Shown here: positions 14,346 to 26,409 of the stretch, piece by piece | How the letters are laid out: the number at the start of each line of letters is the position of its first letter | Position numbering within the stretch: position 1 is the first letter of the stretch | Assembly (NCBI GenBank): GCA_022264855.1 | Contig: JABYQU010000026.1 | Span: 124,001 to 188,000 of the forward strand | Source of the DNA: Lenzites betulinus | Lineage: Eukaryota > Basidiomycota > Agaricomycetes > Polyporales > Polyporaceae | Reading direction: 5' to 3' | Length of the DNA stretch: 64,000 nucleotides | Notes under the pieces: model-generated | Told to the model about the DNA's origin: nothing | What the model saw: only the letters and a program-made list of their open reading frames with translations | Databases searched by the model: none | Position numbers and translations under genes: made by a program

Positions 14346-17300
14346 ATGACTTCAGATCGGGAAGCAGCTGGTATCCCACCGAACGACAGCGCGAAGCGGC
14401 CGAAACTTCAACGAGCGTGTGACCTTTGTCGTAAGAAAAAGAGTACGCTACATTCCTTCTGATTCCCAACATAGACACTAGCGCTCACCATACAATGTCT
14501 AGTCCGTTGTAAGAGTTCCCTTGAATCCGAATTACGCTTGTTTGCATGACGCCCCTGTTTAGGTGATGGTAGCGACATGCCGAACAGCCGTTGCTCCAAA
14601 TGCATTTCATACGGTGTCGAGTGCACTTATGAAGCCGTGAGCGTGAGTCGAAGGATTCACGTCGTAGATTGCGCCGCTCACCGTATAGCTAGCGACGTCC
14701 ACCCACCAAGAGGCGAGACCCAACTTACCGTTCTTCATCATGACACTTATATTTGCTGTCTCAGTTACGTAGAGGTTCTCGAGAGTCGTCTCCAAAAGAT
14801 GGAAGAACTCTTTGACCAGGTTAATAATCTCCTCTTGTACTGGATCAGACATTGATAGATATTACCACTAGCTTCAAAACCGCTCCGGATCCTCGCCGCA
14901 AGATGTCAGCCACGCCGTCTCCAGCAATGGTACAGGTCTCGCGTCGCCCGAGCACACACCGCACACTAGCCCCTCTGCGACCGTCGTGCCTCCAATATTC
15001 AATGCCCCATCCCCAGCTGACTCGGATGAGCTCGACCCCAGCGATGACGAGATGGAAGCATCGAAGAAACTCATCCACAGCTTCCGTAAGTTCTCTCTCC
15101 GCCCCCCTACCGCGATGCGGTACCACGGAAAGTCGAGCAGTATGATGCTCCTCCAGGCCGCCGTCGACATGAAGTACGAATATACAGGCGTCCAGCCGGA
15201 CGATTTCATCCCGGAACCTGCGGACAACAACGCGGATGACCATCTAAAAGCGGTAACGGAAACTCACTTCGCGTTTTGAACTGCACTTATCGCCGTCTCA
15301 GTGGAAGCTACTCGCTCTTGCTGATGATCTCCCTCCCTATACGGACTTCCCACCGGCGGATCTCATGAACGCATTGGTCGACTCGTACTTTACAGAACTA
15401 AACCTCTTTCTGCCGCTGCTTCACCGTCCCACGTTTGAGGCCCGTATCAAGAAGGGTCTGCATCTCAAAGAAGAAGGCTTCAGCGCCGTCCTCCTGCTTG
15501 TATGCTCTATTGGAAGCCGGTGGATAAGAGACCCGCGGCTGGAACAATACGGGCTGCCGGGAATGCCTGGCTGGAAGTGGTTCGTACAGGTCGAACAAGC
15601 GCGCAAATCTATATTCGCCACTCCTCAATTGGCTGATTTGCAGAAATGTGTAGTACGTGCACTTCTAACTGTTCGGCCTTGCAGACGATCCTCGAAGAGA
15701 CTGACAATATCGTTTGCCAGCTCATGGCCATGTATCTTGGTGGAAACGGATCCTCGCATAACTGTTGGACCCTCATTGGCATGGGCATACGTGCTGCTCA
15801 GGACATGGGTGCGCACCGCAAGAAGACTTACGCTTCATTATCGAGGGCCGATGGTGAAGAATGCAAACGAGCCTTCTGGTAAGCTGTTGTTGAAGTAGTT
15901 CCCGGCAGCTTACCATAGTGTCCACTAGGTGCCTTGTAATGTTTGACCGAGTGAGTAGTTTCAGCCTAGGCCGACCATGTGCTCTCCAAGATGAAGAGTA
16001 AGCTCTTCCGTCTTCTGGCGTCCGTGGATGATTCTAACATGCGATCTACAGTTATGACTGCGAGCCTCTCTTGGAATGTGATGACGAATACTGGAATACA
16101 GGCGATCCGGCCACGGACTTCAAACAACCAGCCGGAAGGCCTTCCACAGTAGTGTTCATGAACTGCCTTAGTCGACTGCTCCAAATTCTTGCTTTCGCTC
16201 TGCGAACCATTGTGGGTGGCTCTGCCGAAGCTCACCTATCTGGGATTCACTCTAATGTCGATAATAACAGTACTCGATCAACAAGTCCAAGTTGCTTTTA
16301 GGTTTCGTAGGTCATGAATGGGAGGAGCGTATCGTCGCCGAACTCGACTCGCTCCTCAACAAGTGGATCGACACAGTCCCGGACCATCGTATGTAGCCAT
16401 CTCTGCGTGCTTTATCGCGACCATACTAACACTACCCCGCCCGAAGTCCGCTGGGATCCACATAGGGAAGATGTCACTTTCCTCAACCAGTCCGCTGTCC
16501 TCTATGAGAAGTACTATCAACTCCAGATATTTGTCCACCGCCCATTCCTGCCATTGTCCCGCAAGTCTTCCCGACTAACACTCCCCTCGCTGGCGATTTG
16601 CACCAATGCAGCACGCTCATGCGTGCATATCAGCAGCATGCAGTTCATGAGGGTCGGCAGGCCTTTGGTCTTCAGTCGCGTAGGTTCATGAAATCATGAT
16701 ACCGCCTTGCTACTAATGTTCGCCGCAGATGCCGCTGTTCACTTCAGGAATTGTACTTCTCATCAACATGTGGGGCGGGAAGCGGACTGGGCTTTCGAAT
16801 ACTTCTGCTGCTGCCGACGTACAGAAATGCATAACGATGCTGAAGCAAATCGAGGTTCAGTAAGTAATCAACTTGAGTTATGAAGTATGGTGTGCTCATT
16901 TCAACCTAGCTACAAATCCCGCGCTGCGGGTCGGCTCATGTACGTGGAATATATTCGCTCAAATGCGCCTCGTGGACAGTATACTTACTCTTGTTCAGGG
17001 ACATACTCCGCAGCCTATACTCCGCCGGCGACTTCAAAATGTCGAAACCAGAGCCCGAAGAGCCTAGCCGGAAGAGAGCACGCGACTCTGACCTGCCCGA
17101 AGTGCCTCCGTCCAAACCTGAGAACGGTACCTTTCCCACCCAACAAACTCCTGAACAGTCTTCCTCTTCCCCACCGCTGCTACCGCCTGTTGACCCTGAG
17201 ATACCCTCTCCGGAGATTTCAGACCCGGGAAGCTCTGAGACGCTGATGGGATGGGCGCAGACGAACGGCAGGGTACCCGCAGAGTCCCTTAATCTGCCTG

Positions 17301-17922
17301 TACGGACGGAGGACCTTGGGCGCGTCCCCTTCAACTATGGCTTCAGTTCCTTTTTCAACGCTTCCACGCCGCCGGATCCACAAGCCGGTCCTCAGCCGGG
17401 GCAGGACGGCCTTACGGTCCATCCCTTCTCCCCATCCTTTATGGAGACCCTGTTCGCGATGCCCCAGGACTCATCATCTCTCCCTCGTACGAGCGGATAC
17501 CAGCAGTTTGGTAACAGCTCGGAGCCCGCGGCCATGCCCGACGAGCCCTCGTATGGCCCAGTACAGCCCCCGCAACCTTCCACCGCCGCAGCCGGCGATT
17601 CGGCCTTCCAGTTCCCCTTCACGTTCCCCGCCTCGTCCCAAACGCAGGATATGTCCACCGGGAACCCCACCCTGCAGCCCCCCATCAGCAACGGGACATT
17701 GCCGCCCTTCTCGCTTGAGGATCTCGCCTTAGCGGACAACACGCTAGACATGTGGTCTACGGCGCCGACATCGCTAGAGTCAGTCGAATCCCAGTTTTCC
17801 TTTTGTCTACGCATCGCTGATAGCCTCTCTTCGTCCGGAACAGTTGGTCGGACTGGGGGGCGTTCGTCAACAACGTCAGTGGCGGTGGCGCGGCCAATTG
17901 GCCATCTGAGGCCCAATTTTAG
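14346..17922 (+). CDS. Zn2Cys6 transcription factor, tandem copy 1
   Basis: Nuclear DNA-binding regulator of the Gal4-like class, about 915 residues from 16 exons: 14346-14442, 14503-14508, 14563-14642, 14693-14712, 14765-14819, 14872-15252, 15302-15652, 15721-15878, 15929-15997, 16052-16211, 16271-16388, 16447-16679, 16729-16859, 16910-16939, 16999-17778 and 17844-17922. The zinc cluster (residues ~25-55) reads ACDLCRKKKIRCDGSDMPNS then CSKC and VECTY: six cysteines with standard spacing. A linker RRPPTKR and a dimerising coil SYVEVLESRLQKMEELF follow. A middle fungal-specific regulatory domain holds HRPTF, CWTLIGMGIRAAQDMGAHR, FSLGRPCALQDE and IFVHRPFLP. The C-terminus is Pro/Ser-rich and ends in a conserved DMWSTAP and DWxDWG block. 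Exon 2 is only 6 bases, and exon 4 ends at a GC donor (14713). Its targets are unknown; the adjacent xylanase is a candidate by position only. Confidence 0.9.
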
Positions 17923-18633
17923 CTCCTGTGGACTGCGATTAGATTGACCATCATGGTGCGCACTGCGCTCAGGTGGCGGCGGTGAAGCTTTAAAGCCTAA
18001 AGGACGGTGCTTCGTACTTGTATCATTAGGACATACTACGCTGTTGGAAAACTACATTATGTACACCCCTATGTTTCTCGCACTCGTTTCACTCTCTCTA
18101 TACATTATCGTCGATAACCCTCCTGGGCGGTCCAGGATGGAGGGATCATATCACCGATACAGTGAGTACGGCATGGTACTACGCGATAATCCTGCCGTCA
18201 ATGCCGAGCTTTTCGGAGTTTCGAAAGTGGATCCATGTGTATTATGCAGATCCAGGCAAATCCGCGCGCAGTAGCCGCTAGTATCGTGCCGCGCCGTAAC
18301 GTCAGCGCGAAGCCGACGTGTACCACTCACTCGGACTCAACTGGAGGTTCGAGCTCGGAGCCGGCGGGTACGCAGTAGGGGTCGGTAGCGAGGACGCGCA
18401 ATATAACGCTTTCACTCCTACCACAAACTGAACATACGGTCCCAAGCCTTGAAGGACTCGTGCTGCCCACCCTGCCTGAGTGACGGTCATACATACCCGG
18501 TTTCGAGGCTCTCGGATCAACTCCGTAAACTCGGACTGGTGAGTATATCCTGCTTACTACTGCTGGTCCGCGATCCGATGTGCTTATTCCAACCCTTGTC
18601 GCTGTCATAGAGCAAACCTACTACGCGATCGGA
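17923..18633. other. Intergenic region between the tandem transcription factors
   Basis: About 0.7 kb with no supported gene; promoter of the second factor. Short in-frame stretches here have no similarity to either factor. Confidence 0.5.
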
Positions 18634-21600
18634 ATGGCTTCGAAGTGCGCAATGCCGGACAACGCTCCCGAGAAACCGAAGAGAGTAAAGGTCCAACGAG
18701 CCTGCGACCTTTGCCGTGCAAAGAAAAGTACGACATAGTTTCTCTGCTGCTAATATTATGCACTCAACCGTTCCAACACAGTTCGATGTAAGAGCTTCAT
18801 GAACGCGTACTTATGCCGTCTGGCATGCACTCACGATTCCACACAAGGTAACGGCCTGGAAATGCCAGACAATAAGTGTTCGAAGTGCATCTCGTACGGT
18901 GTGGATTGTACATATGAAGTTGTGAATGTATGTGAGATGTTTTATACCTACCGCGTCATGACTCACGCACATGTAACAATAGAAACGGCCACCCACGAAG
19001 AGGTGCGGACTAGCCCATGGTCCTCCGCATCATCTATATTGATCAAGCTGACCCTAGCTTTAGTTATGTAGAGGTACTAGAGAGTCGCCTTCAGAAGATG
19101 GAGCACTTTGTGGACCAGGTACACTGCTGTCTACCTATCGGTTATGATGTCTATCTTACAAGCCCTGTTCAGCTGCAGCCACAGACAGACCCTCTCCCGC
19201 GCGGATCGACTAATGCACAGAGCTCGAGTTCAACGCCCTCCGACAACATAGCGCGGATCTACGCGCCCACCCCTCAGCCCGCTTCTCCTCCCGTGCTTTC
19301 ACATACGCCCTCTTCAGGAAACTCCGACGATCTTGACCCTAGTGACGACGAAATGAACACCTCACGAAAGTTGATGACACACTTCCGCAAGTTCGCGCTG
19401 CGCACGCCACCAGCTATCCGGTACCACGGCAAGTCAAGCGGGATGATGCTGCTCCAGACCGCCGTCGACATGAAGTACGAGTACACGGGTACTGCGCCCC
19501 GCATCTCGGTACCCGCACCATCGGCCGCGACCAATGATATAGTATGCTTTCTACCCCCATGTCTGACAGTATGTACTAATCACTTGCCGTAGATGGCGGA
19601 CCCTCCCCCGCATACGGAGTTCCCCGCGCCCGAGCTTATGAAACACCTCATCGACGCGTATTTCGATAACCTCAATCTATACGCCCCTCTCCTGCATCGC
19701 CCGACTTTCGACAGACAGGTCAGGGAAGGCCTTCATTTCAAAGACGAGGGGTTCGGCTCAGTTCTGCTCCTCGTATGCGCCAACGGATGTCGATGGTACT
19801 ATGAAGGTTGCCCACATTTTCCGGACTCCGGGCCCAACCCAGCGCCAGGATGGGAGTGGTTTCTGCAGGTTGAGAATGTGCGAAAGTCAATATTCGTCCC
19901 GCCGCGATTGACGGACCTGCAGAAATATGCGGTGCGTTTGCTCTCCGCACTGCTAGACGTGTCACTGACAGATTACTGACAACAACACTCTTATCCACAG
20001 CTCATGGCGGAATATCTCGGCAGCTACCGGGATGGCTCGCCGCACAACTGCTGGACCTTGATCGGTATGGGCATACGCATCGCCCAAGACATCGGTGCGC
20101 ATCGGGAGAAGACGTACGGTATTTTGTCCAAGGCCGAGGGGCAACTCTGGAAACGAGCATTCTGGTAATCTATCCTTCATCTGGTCTTTGTCAAAGATTG
20201 ACCGTCGTATTCTCGTTAAGGACCCTTTTGATGTTCGATCGATCCGTGAGCTTCAGCCTTGGAAGACCTTGCGGGATACAAGATGAAGAGTGAGTATATG
20301 GCGTCCTTTTTGTACGTCGTTCGTTACTGATGTTCTTCCATGTCAAGCTTTGATGTCGAGCCTCCAATCGAGTGCGACGACGAATATTGGGAAACCGGCG
20401 ACCCTGCCACCGATTTCAAACAGCCTGCGGGGAAGCCCTCCACAGTGACATTCCTGAACTGCCACAACCAACTGCTGCAAATCCTCGCGTTTGCCATGCG
20501 GACCATCGTGAGCAGCATCGTCCACGATTCCGCATCGTCAGCTAACTTCAAGTTCGCGTCTTCAGTATTCTATCAACAAGTCTAAACTCCGGATGGGCTT
20601 CGTGGGCCATGAATGGGAGGAGCAGACCGTCTCAGAGCTCGACTCGCTCCTCAACAAATGGATAGACACCGTTCCAGACCATCGTACGCCCCATTCCACC
20701 TTACAATCTGGTGTCTAGATCTATACTCACTCAAACACGATGTACAGTGCGCTGGGATCCCAACCGAGAAGACCACATCTTCCTGAACCAGTCCGCCGCG
20801 CTCTACGCCAAGTACTACCAACTGCAAATCTTCGTGCACAGGCCGTTCCTGCCCACCATGCGCAAGTCCTCGCGGCTCACGCTGCCCTCGCTCGCCATCT
20901 GCACGAACGCGGCGCGCTCGTGCGTGCATGTCAGCGACGTGCAGTTCCGACGAACGGGCGTTCCGATCGGATTCAACCGCGTACGTTTGCGTTCACTTGG
21001 CCGCTGCCGCTCCCGTGGGCAGCGGGTTGTGTATCTCTGCATTGTGTGTAGCTACTAATAACTTGTCTGTTGTAGATGCCGTTGTTCACAGCCGGAATCG
21101 TACTGCTAATCAACATGTGGGGCGGGAAGCGCGCAGGGCTCTCTAATACCGGCGCCGTCGCCGATGTGCAAAAGTGCATGGCGATGCTGAAGCTCTTAGA
21201 GTCCCAGTGAGCTCGCAGTACCTCAACTTACAACCTTGCTGACTAAAACGTGTCTCAGAGGGGCCTCCGCGCGCAGACTATGGTAAGACGGTGATATACC
21301 TCACGTGAACTGACTCGCTAACGTGCGGTACAGGGATATCATGGACAGCCTGTACTCAGCCGGCGATTTCGAAGCCGCAGAGCCGATGCGCCGTAAGAGG
21401 CGGCGCGAAGAGGACCAGCCCGAGCAGCCTATAGTTCCCCCACAGGACGGTTCAACAACTGTCAAAAGAATGACATTCGTATGGCCCGTACTGAAACACA
21501 GACGGGCCCCGCAGGTGTCTCATAATGCCAAACAAGCGAATATGGCCGACATATCTGCTGAGAGTACCCCGGAGGGGAGCACGACGTTGGGAGGGACGAG

Positions 21601-22322
21601 CACGGAACGGAGCGAGGCGCCCTCCCCCGCCGAGTTTGACCTTCCCTTGCGCACGGACGAGCTCGGTCGGGTACCTTTCACCGCCGGGTTTAGCCCGTTC
21701 TACGACCCCAAACTCTCGAAGGAGGATTTGACACAAAGCCAACAGCTACAGCACTCGCAGCTCCCGGCTCAACAACCGTCCTCGGATGATTCCCCGTCGA
21801 CACATCCCCCAATGGAGCTGGATTCAGCGGTTCCTCCACCAGGCCCCTCCGCTCTACCGTATTCCGGCGTCCCCATCCACACCGTCCCTGCGCCTGCAAA
21901 CATATCGAACGTTCCATGGGAGCTGGCGCAGCCTGCACCGGCCCCCACCCCCACACAGAACATGTTCCAATTCTCGTCCATGCACGCCCAGGGCCACGTA
22001 CAACCCCAGCCCCAGGCACCGCCTCCGCCGCAAACGTTGTCGATGCACGCGGAAGTACCCCCGGACCCGGGCGCCGAGCCATACGTGCTGCCAATGTCTC
22101 CGCTCTCGATGGACGACCTCGCGCTCGCGGACAACACGCTCGACATGTGGTCCACCGCGCCGATGTCTCTCGAGTGAGTCTCCATATGCCCTTATGTGCT
22201 ACTTCTGTTGCTGATGGACATATACGTGTAGCGTCGTAGACTGGGCCGATTGGGGCGTGTTCGTCAACAGCATGAGCGGCGGGGCTGTGCCGGACTGGTC
22301 GACGAATGAAGGGCAGTTTTGA
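18634..22322 (+). CDS. Zn2Cys6 transcription factor, tandem copy 2
   Basis: Paralogue of the factor at 14346, about 930 residues, with the same 16 exons: 18634-18727, 18782-18787, 18848-18927, 18983-19002, 19064-19118, 19173-19541, 19593-19931, 20001-20164, 20221-20289, 20348-20507, 20566-20683, 20748-20980, 21076-21206, 21259-21282, 21334-22173 and 22232-22322. Nine exons (6, 80, 20, 55, 69, 160, 118, 233 and 131 bases) have identical lengths in both copies. The zinc cluster reads ACDLCRAKKIRCNGLEMPDN then CSKC and VDCTY. Coil SYVEVLESRLQKMEHFVDQ, regulatory-domain motifs CWTLIGMGIRIAQDIGAHRE and FSLGRPCGIQDE, and the C-terminal block LADNTLDMWSTAP with DWADWGVFVN are retained. The Pro-rich region before that block is longer and diverged. 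All introns here are GT-AG. Both copies look functional; divergence sits mainly in the linkers and the Pro-rich tail. Confidence 0.9.
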
Positions 22323-22886
22323 CTGGGAGGGGTGGGGGATTGTACACGACTTTTTCTTTCAATGATTGGTACTGCTAGATCACTGCGTAATCTCCGCTGT
22401 CCGTATGGTTCTCTCTGCGTTTTAATCGGTCGCTTCGTGCTTGGATATATACCACCACTCTTCACCGGACAGCCTCCTAGGTGTGCGAGATCGACAGACA
22501 TGGCCGTCAGGTTATTGGAGCATACTTAAACTCAATTCCGTGCAGCACTGAGCATCAGTCTAGAATATAGTGTATTCCCGTACGTGCACATACGCAGATG
22601 CACATGCGCACGTATCCCATAAACCTCGCAGCAAGTACAGTAGTAAGCGACCATAATCCAAAAGGCCCAAACGCCGCAGGAGCATCGATAGTGTCGTAAG
22701 TCATGGCCCGGGGGTAACAGCCCTGACGGCCGGCCACAGTGGTGTGGCAGGGTATCATCCGTGAGGGCGGTCGCCCGGGTATCTCGTGTGCGCCCAAAGC
22801 GCGTCGCCCGATTCTCTCTCTTCTCTCCCAGAACCCATTCTCCCCACCCGAACCCCTTCTCCCCCACACAACTATGGCCTCGCGCC
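22323..22886. other. Convergent 3' region
   Basis: Lies between the ends of the second transcription factor (rightward) and the low-complexity gene (leftward). No gene is supported. Confidence 0.5.
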
Positions 22887-24569
22887 TCACCCAGACCTCG
22901 ACCACTGAATCATGCGCCTAATATCATCCAACACATCATTCTCCCTCCGCCTTCCCCCCGAGCCCGAGCCCGGACTCCGCCCGGGGCCCTGCGCGCTCCC
23001 GCCGCCCGCGCCCACGCTCGGGAACGGGATCCACCCGCCGTCCGCGTCCGCGTTCGCGTACCGGTAGTTCTCGTCCATCACGCCGCCGGTGCGCAGCAGC
23101 GGCGCGCGCGTGCCCTTGATCATGCGCACGACCTCCGCGAGGATGTCCGTCGTGCTACCGTCGCCCTCGATGCTCGGGACGCGCAGCGCGCGTAGAGGCG
23201 GGAGCGGCGGTGGCGGCGGGAGGAGCGGGCGCAGGGGGACGAGGTGGTAGATGACGGGTCCGGGCCGGGGCGCCTGGGGAGGGTGCGCGTCGTGGTCGCG
23301 GCGGGGGTTGGGGTTGTTGTCGTCGCCGGGGGCCCCGAAGTCGGCGGAGGGACGCTTCTTGTCGTGGTCATGTTCTCGATCCTTGTCCCGGTCTTTGTCG
23401 CGGTCGCGGTGCCGCCGTCGGTGGTGGTGGTGGTGCCGGGGGCAGTTGCGGTGATGGTGGTGGTGCCGGCGCTCGACGCGCTCGGGCTGGTCAGGCTGCT
23501 CGGGATGGGCGGGCTTGGAGGGGATGGAGTCGGAGCTGGACTGCGTGTATGGTGGGGGGCGGGGGAGGTGGGTGGCGTGCGCGCGTGGACTCGCATGCGA
23601 CTGCTTGAATTGCACATGTCGTGGAGCGTGAGGGGGATGTGGCTGTGGTTGTGCGATTGGAGGTGGGGGCGGATGTGACGGCGAAGTCGGATGTGGATGG
23701 GGGGCACCCAGCTCGCGTCGGGCGTCGAGCGCTGCATCCTCTGGGGGCGGGCTGCTGCTAGGCGGGGTGCCCGAAGCGTGATCACTGCTTGAGCTCTCGC
23801 CGTCCGCGACGTTCCCCAAACTCTCCTCCATCTCCATCGAGCGCTGAGGACTCGCGTCGCGAGATCCGCCGCTGGTTGGGGCGACGCTGCCCTCGGGCGT
23901 TACGCGCGCGGAGCGGGTGAGGCTCGCGCGGCTGAGGTTGCCGTCCGAGTTCGACCGTGGCATCGCCCGCAGGCCGGGAGAAGCTCTGTCCCCAGGCGCG
24001 CCTGCAGGAGTGGCCTCCGCCCACGCGCGGATGCTGGCCCGAGTGGGCCCGACATGGTCTTCTGATTCGCTGGTGCCGGGCGTGGACTTTGCGGGGGGCT
24101 GGGCTGGATCTGGGGATTCGGCAGAGGAGTCGGCAGAACGAAGGGACGTCGGAGGCATAGACATGATGATAGCATCGATGGAGTCGAGAGCGAGAGCTGG
24201 CGAGGGATGCTCTATGAGGTTGATGGGGTTTTCGAGCTCTGTGGATGGTGACTGTGTTTTGGAGAACGATGAAGGAGAGGACCCGTTGCCTGACGAGAAG
24301 AAAGGTAGCTTCAAGACGGAAATGTGATCAGCGTACCTGCTCTGGCTGAAGGCTGAGCCCAAGCCTACCTTGCTAGATGAAGACCCTGAACCAGTTCCAA
24401 ACGAGCTCAGATACGAGCTCCCAGTTTGCAGGTGTGGTCGTAGGGGAACGACATGAGGGATCGCGCGATGCCGACTGTCCTGATGTTGTATGTTCTGCTT
24501 CGTCCTAGTGTTGTGAGTAGCATGCTCCGGAGAGGATGAGGAGGAATCCTGGGTGCGTCTCTGCTCCAT
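22887..24569 (-). CDS. Low-complexity Ser/Pro/His-rich protein, unknown function
   Basis: One open frame of 560 residues from the ATG at 24569. The N-terminal half is Ser/Thr/Pro-rich. The middle has two His clusters (HHHHHRN and HHHHHRRRHR) followed by alternating Arg/Lys-Asp dipeptides. The C-terminal ~100 residues look more constrained, with helices TDILAEVVRMIKG and, at the end, NDVLDDIRRMIQW, which resemble each other and may be a repeated helix. I recognise no family. Much of the protein should be disordered. A small intron near 24320-24352 is possible because a GTAGGC and an AG/GT border occur there, but it is not needed. The convergent 3' neighbour and absence of signal peptide give no clue to role. 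Moderate confidence that it is a real gene. Confidence 0.55.
   Translation of the reverse strand: MEQRRTQDSSSSSPEHATHNTRTKQNIQHQDSRHRAIPHVVPLRPHLQTGSSYLSSFGTGSGSSSSKVGLGSAFSQSRYADHISVLKLPFFSSGNGSSPSSFSKTQSPSTELENPINLIEHPSPALALDSIDAIIMSMPPTSLRSADSSAESPDPAQPPAKSTPGTSESEDHVGPTRASIRAWAEATPAGAPGDRASPGLRAMPRSNSDGNLSRASLTRSARVTPEGSVAPTSGGSRDASPQRSMEMEESLGNVADGESSSSDHASGTPPSSSPPPEDAALDARRELGAPHPHPTSPSHPPPPPIAQPQPHPPHAPRHVQFKQSHASPRAHATHLPRPPPYTQSSSDSIPSKPAHPEQPDQPERVERRHHHHHRNCPRHHHHHRRRHRDRDKDRDKDREHDHDKKRPSADFGAPGDDNNPNPRRDHDAHPPQAPRPGPVIYHLVPLRPLLPPPPPLPPLRALRVPSIEGDGSTTDILAEVVRMIKGTRAPLLRTGGVMDENYRYANADADGGWIPFPSVGAGGGSAQGPGRSPGSGSGGRRRENDVLDDIRRMIQWSRSG
23245..23470. repeat. Purine/GGT-rich low-complexity tract inside the gene
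   Basis: Imperfect GGT/GCG/GTC trinucleotide repeats. On the minus strand they encode the His and Arg/Lys-Asp runs of the overlapping gene. Such tracts often vary in length between strains. Confidence 0.6.
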
Positions 24570-26078
24570 GTCGGGCCTCGGCCGTTCAGGGGAGAGATAG
24601 GAACAAGTAGGGCCGCTATGAGTGGATGAGTTCGCAAATGGCTGACGGTGGACACAAGGGGCAGTGGGAAGGGCAAGACGAGCAGCGCTCTTCGGCCAAC
24701 AACGATTAAGAAGCTACATTCTCGGCACGGCGACGCACGTGAGACGACATGAGCGTGGCTCAGGTCGTGCATGGATCAGCAACGACCGAAGCCACGTACG
24801 TTCATGCAACACGCCACGCAATCGAAACGGTGAACACGACGAAATGAAGACGTACAATATTTGTGGTTGAATAACGACGCGGGAGTTTTTGCGCGTTCTG
24901 CGACGGCTGAGCGCTGAGCAGTAAAGCAATCACCCAGAGGTACCCTGCAGCAAGATGAAACAAGAACAGGAATGAGAAGGACGTTGTAGCGGAAATCTGT
25001 CGAGTCGAGGTAGCAGGAGAAAGATAGAAAGGTGAGGATACGAAAAGAGAGGAAGGGAAGGAGGAAGTACGAGGAGAGAGGCGCAGCGCGAGAGTATGTG
25101 ATGGGCAATCCGGCAGCTGTTTCTGCCCTAGCGCCATTGCAGGTGCATGTTGGCGCCCGTAGGAATGATGACGGTCAGGGCCAGGCATAGATCCGGTTTG
25201 TAATGCAATAGAATGGAGAACACCACAGCACTGATCCTCTTCTTGCCCCACTTACCGGTCAATAGGATGTGCGCAGGCGTAGAACACGCCGAGGCGCAGG
25301 AGAACGCCTTCCGCTCCCAATGCCGAGGTGATGGTTTGTCTTGGGACGTTGCGTGCCGGCGTGACTGATTCCCCGCTGCACTGACTCTCGTGTTGAGCGA
25401 GGAGCCGCGTTGACGATGTACTGTTGATCGCCTAAATCCTCATCAAAAGGTGAGAAGGGTGTGAAGCTCTGCGTAGCTCGGATCTGCACCACCCGTGAGT
25501 AGACTTCAACAGACATCGATAGAGAGCGGTATACCTGAGCTACGCAGCTCGCAGACAGACACAGATCGGGTGGGAAAATGGGGTAAAATTCTGTATCTTC
25601 TTCGGCTGTGCTCCTCTAATATGTACACCCTGGAGCGGCCAGCCCGTGCGCGATGATAGTCTGTATCTGATAGAGGAGGAGAGTAGAACAACACCTTATG
25701 ACAAGCGCCCTGGAGCCAGGGCGAGAGGCTGAACTTTAGGGCCGGCGCTCGTCCGCATCGGGACAGAGCGCCTAGCGAAAGTCCTATCGTACACACACCG
25801 CACGGCGAGCTCGACATTTCGACCAACCTCAAGACGTGAGTACCATTCGTTATGCCCGTCTGACGCGTGAATTGTCCTCCAGGTTCGATTCCGGGTGTCT
25901 GTTGAGAATACCAGACAGAGAGAAGGCCGGAATCGAGCTGGATGTCACTCTTCGCAAACGGATGGAGGTCGACTTTGCCGACCCTCAGATTCTTCTTGCC
26001 CGCTCGATATCTACCTGCAGGACCTCGGTGTGCTTACGCCTGCTATTTGTGTTCCAGTAACTCCCCGGCAAGACTACA
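24570..26078. other. Divergent intergenic region, RPS2 leader
   Basis: No gene is supported. The right part is the promoter and leader of RPS2; a donor-like GTGAGTACC near 25837 and an acceptor ending at 26057 could bound a leader intron. A stretch GGTTCGATTCC at about 25882 resembles a tRNA T-arm but lacks the rest of a tRNA. Confidence 0.45.
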
Positions 26079-26278
26079 ATGGCTGACGCTGCTCCCCGTG
26101 GACGTGGTGGCTTTGGACGTGGACGCGGTGACCGTGGACGGGGCCGTCGGGGACCCCGCCGTGGAGGCCGCAAGGACGAGGAGAAGGAGTGGTAAGCAGT
26201 CATACCTCGTGAATGGAATAGCATTCTGACGTCGTTTCGCCTACCAGGGTTCCCGTCACCAAGCTCGGCCGTCTCGTA

Positions 26279-26322
<44 letters not shown>

Positions 26323-26377
26323 GCTCCCCGTCAAGGAGTACCAGATAATCGACTTCTTCCTCCCCAAGCTCAAGGAT

Positions 26378-26409
<32 letters not shown>

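Noticed and set aside
25876..25900. GGTTCGATTCC resembling a tRNA T-arm
   Set aside because: The stem has a mismatch, and no D-arm, anticodon arm or acceptor stem can be drawn in the surrounding 80 bases; it lies in the RPS2 leader.
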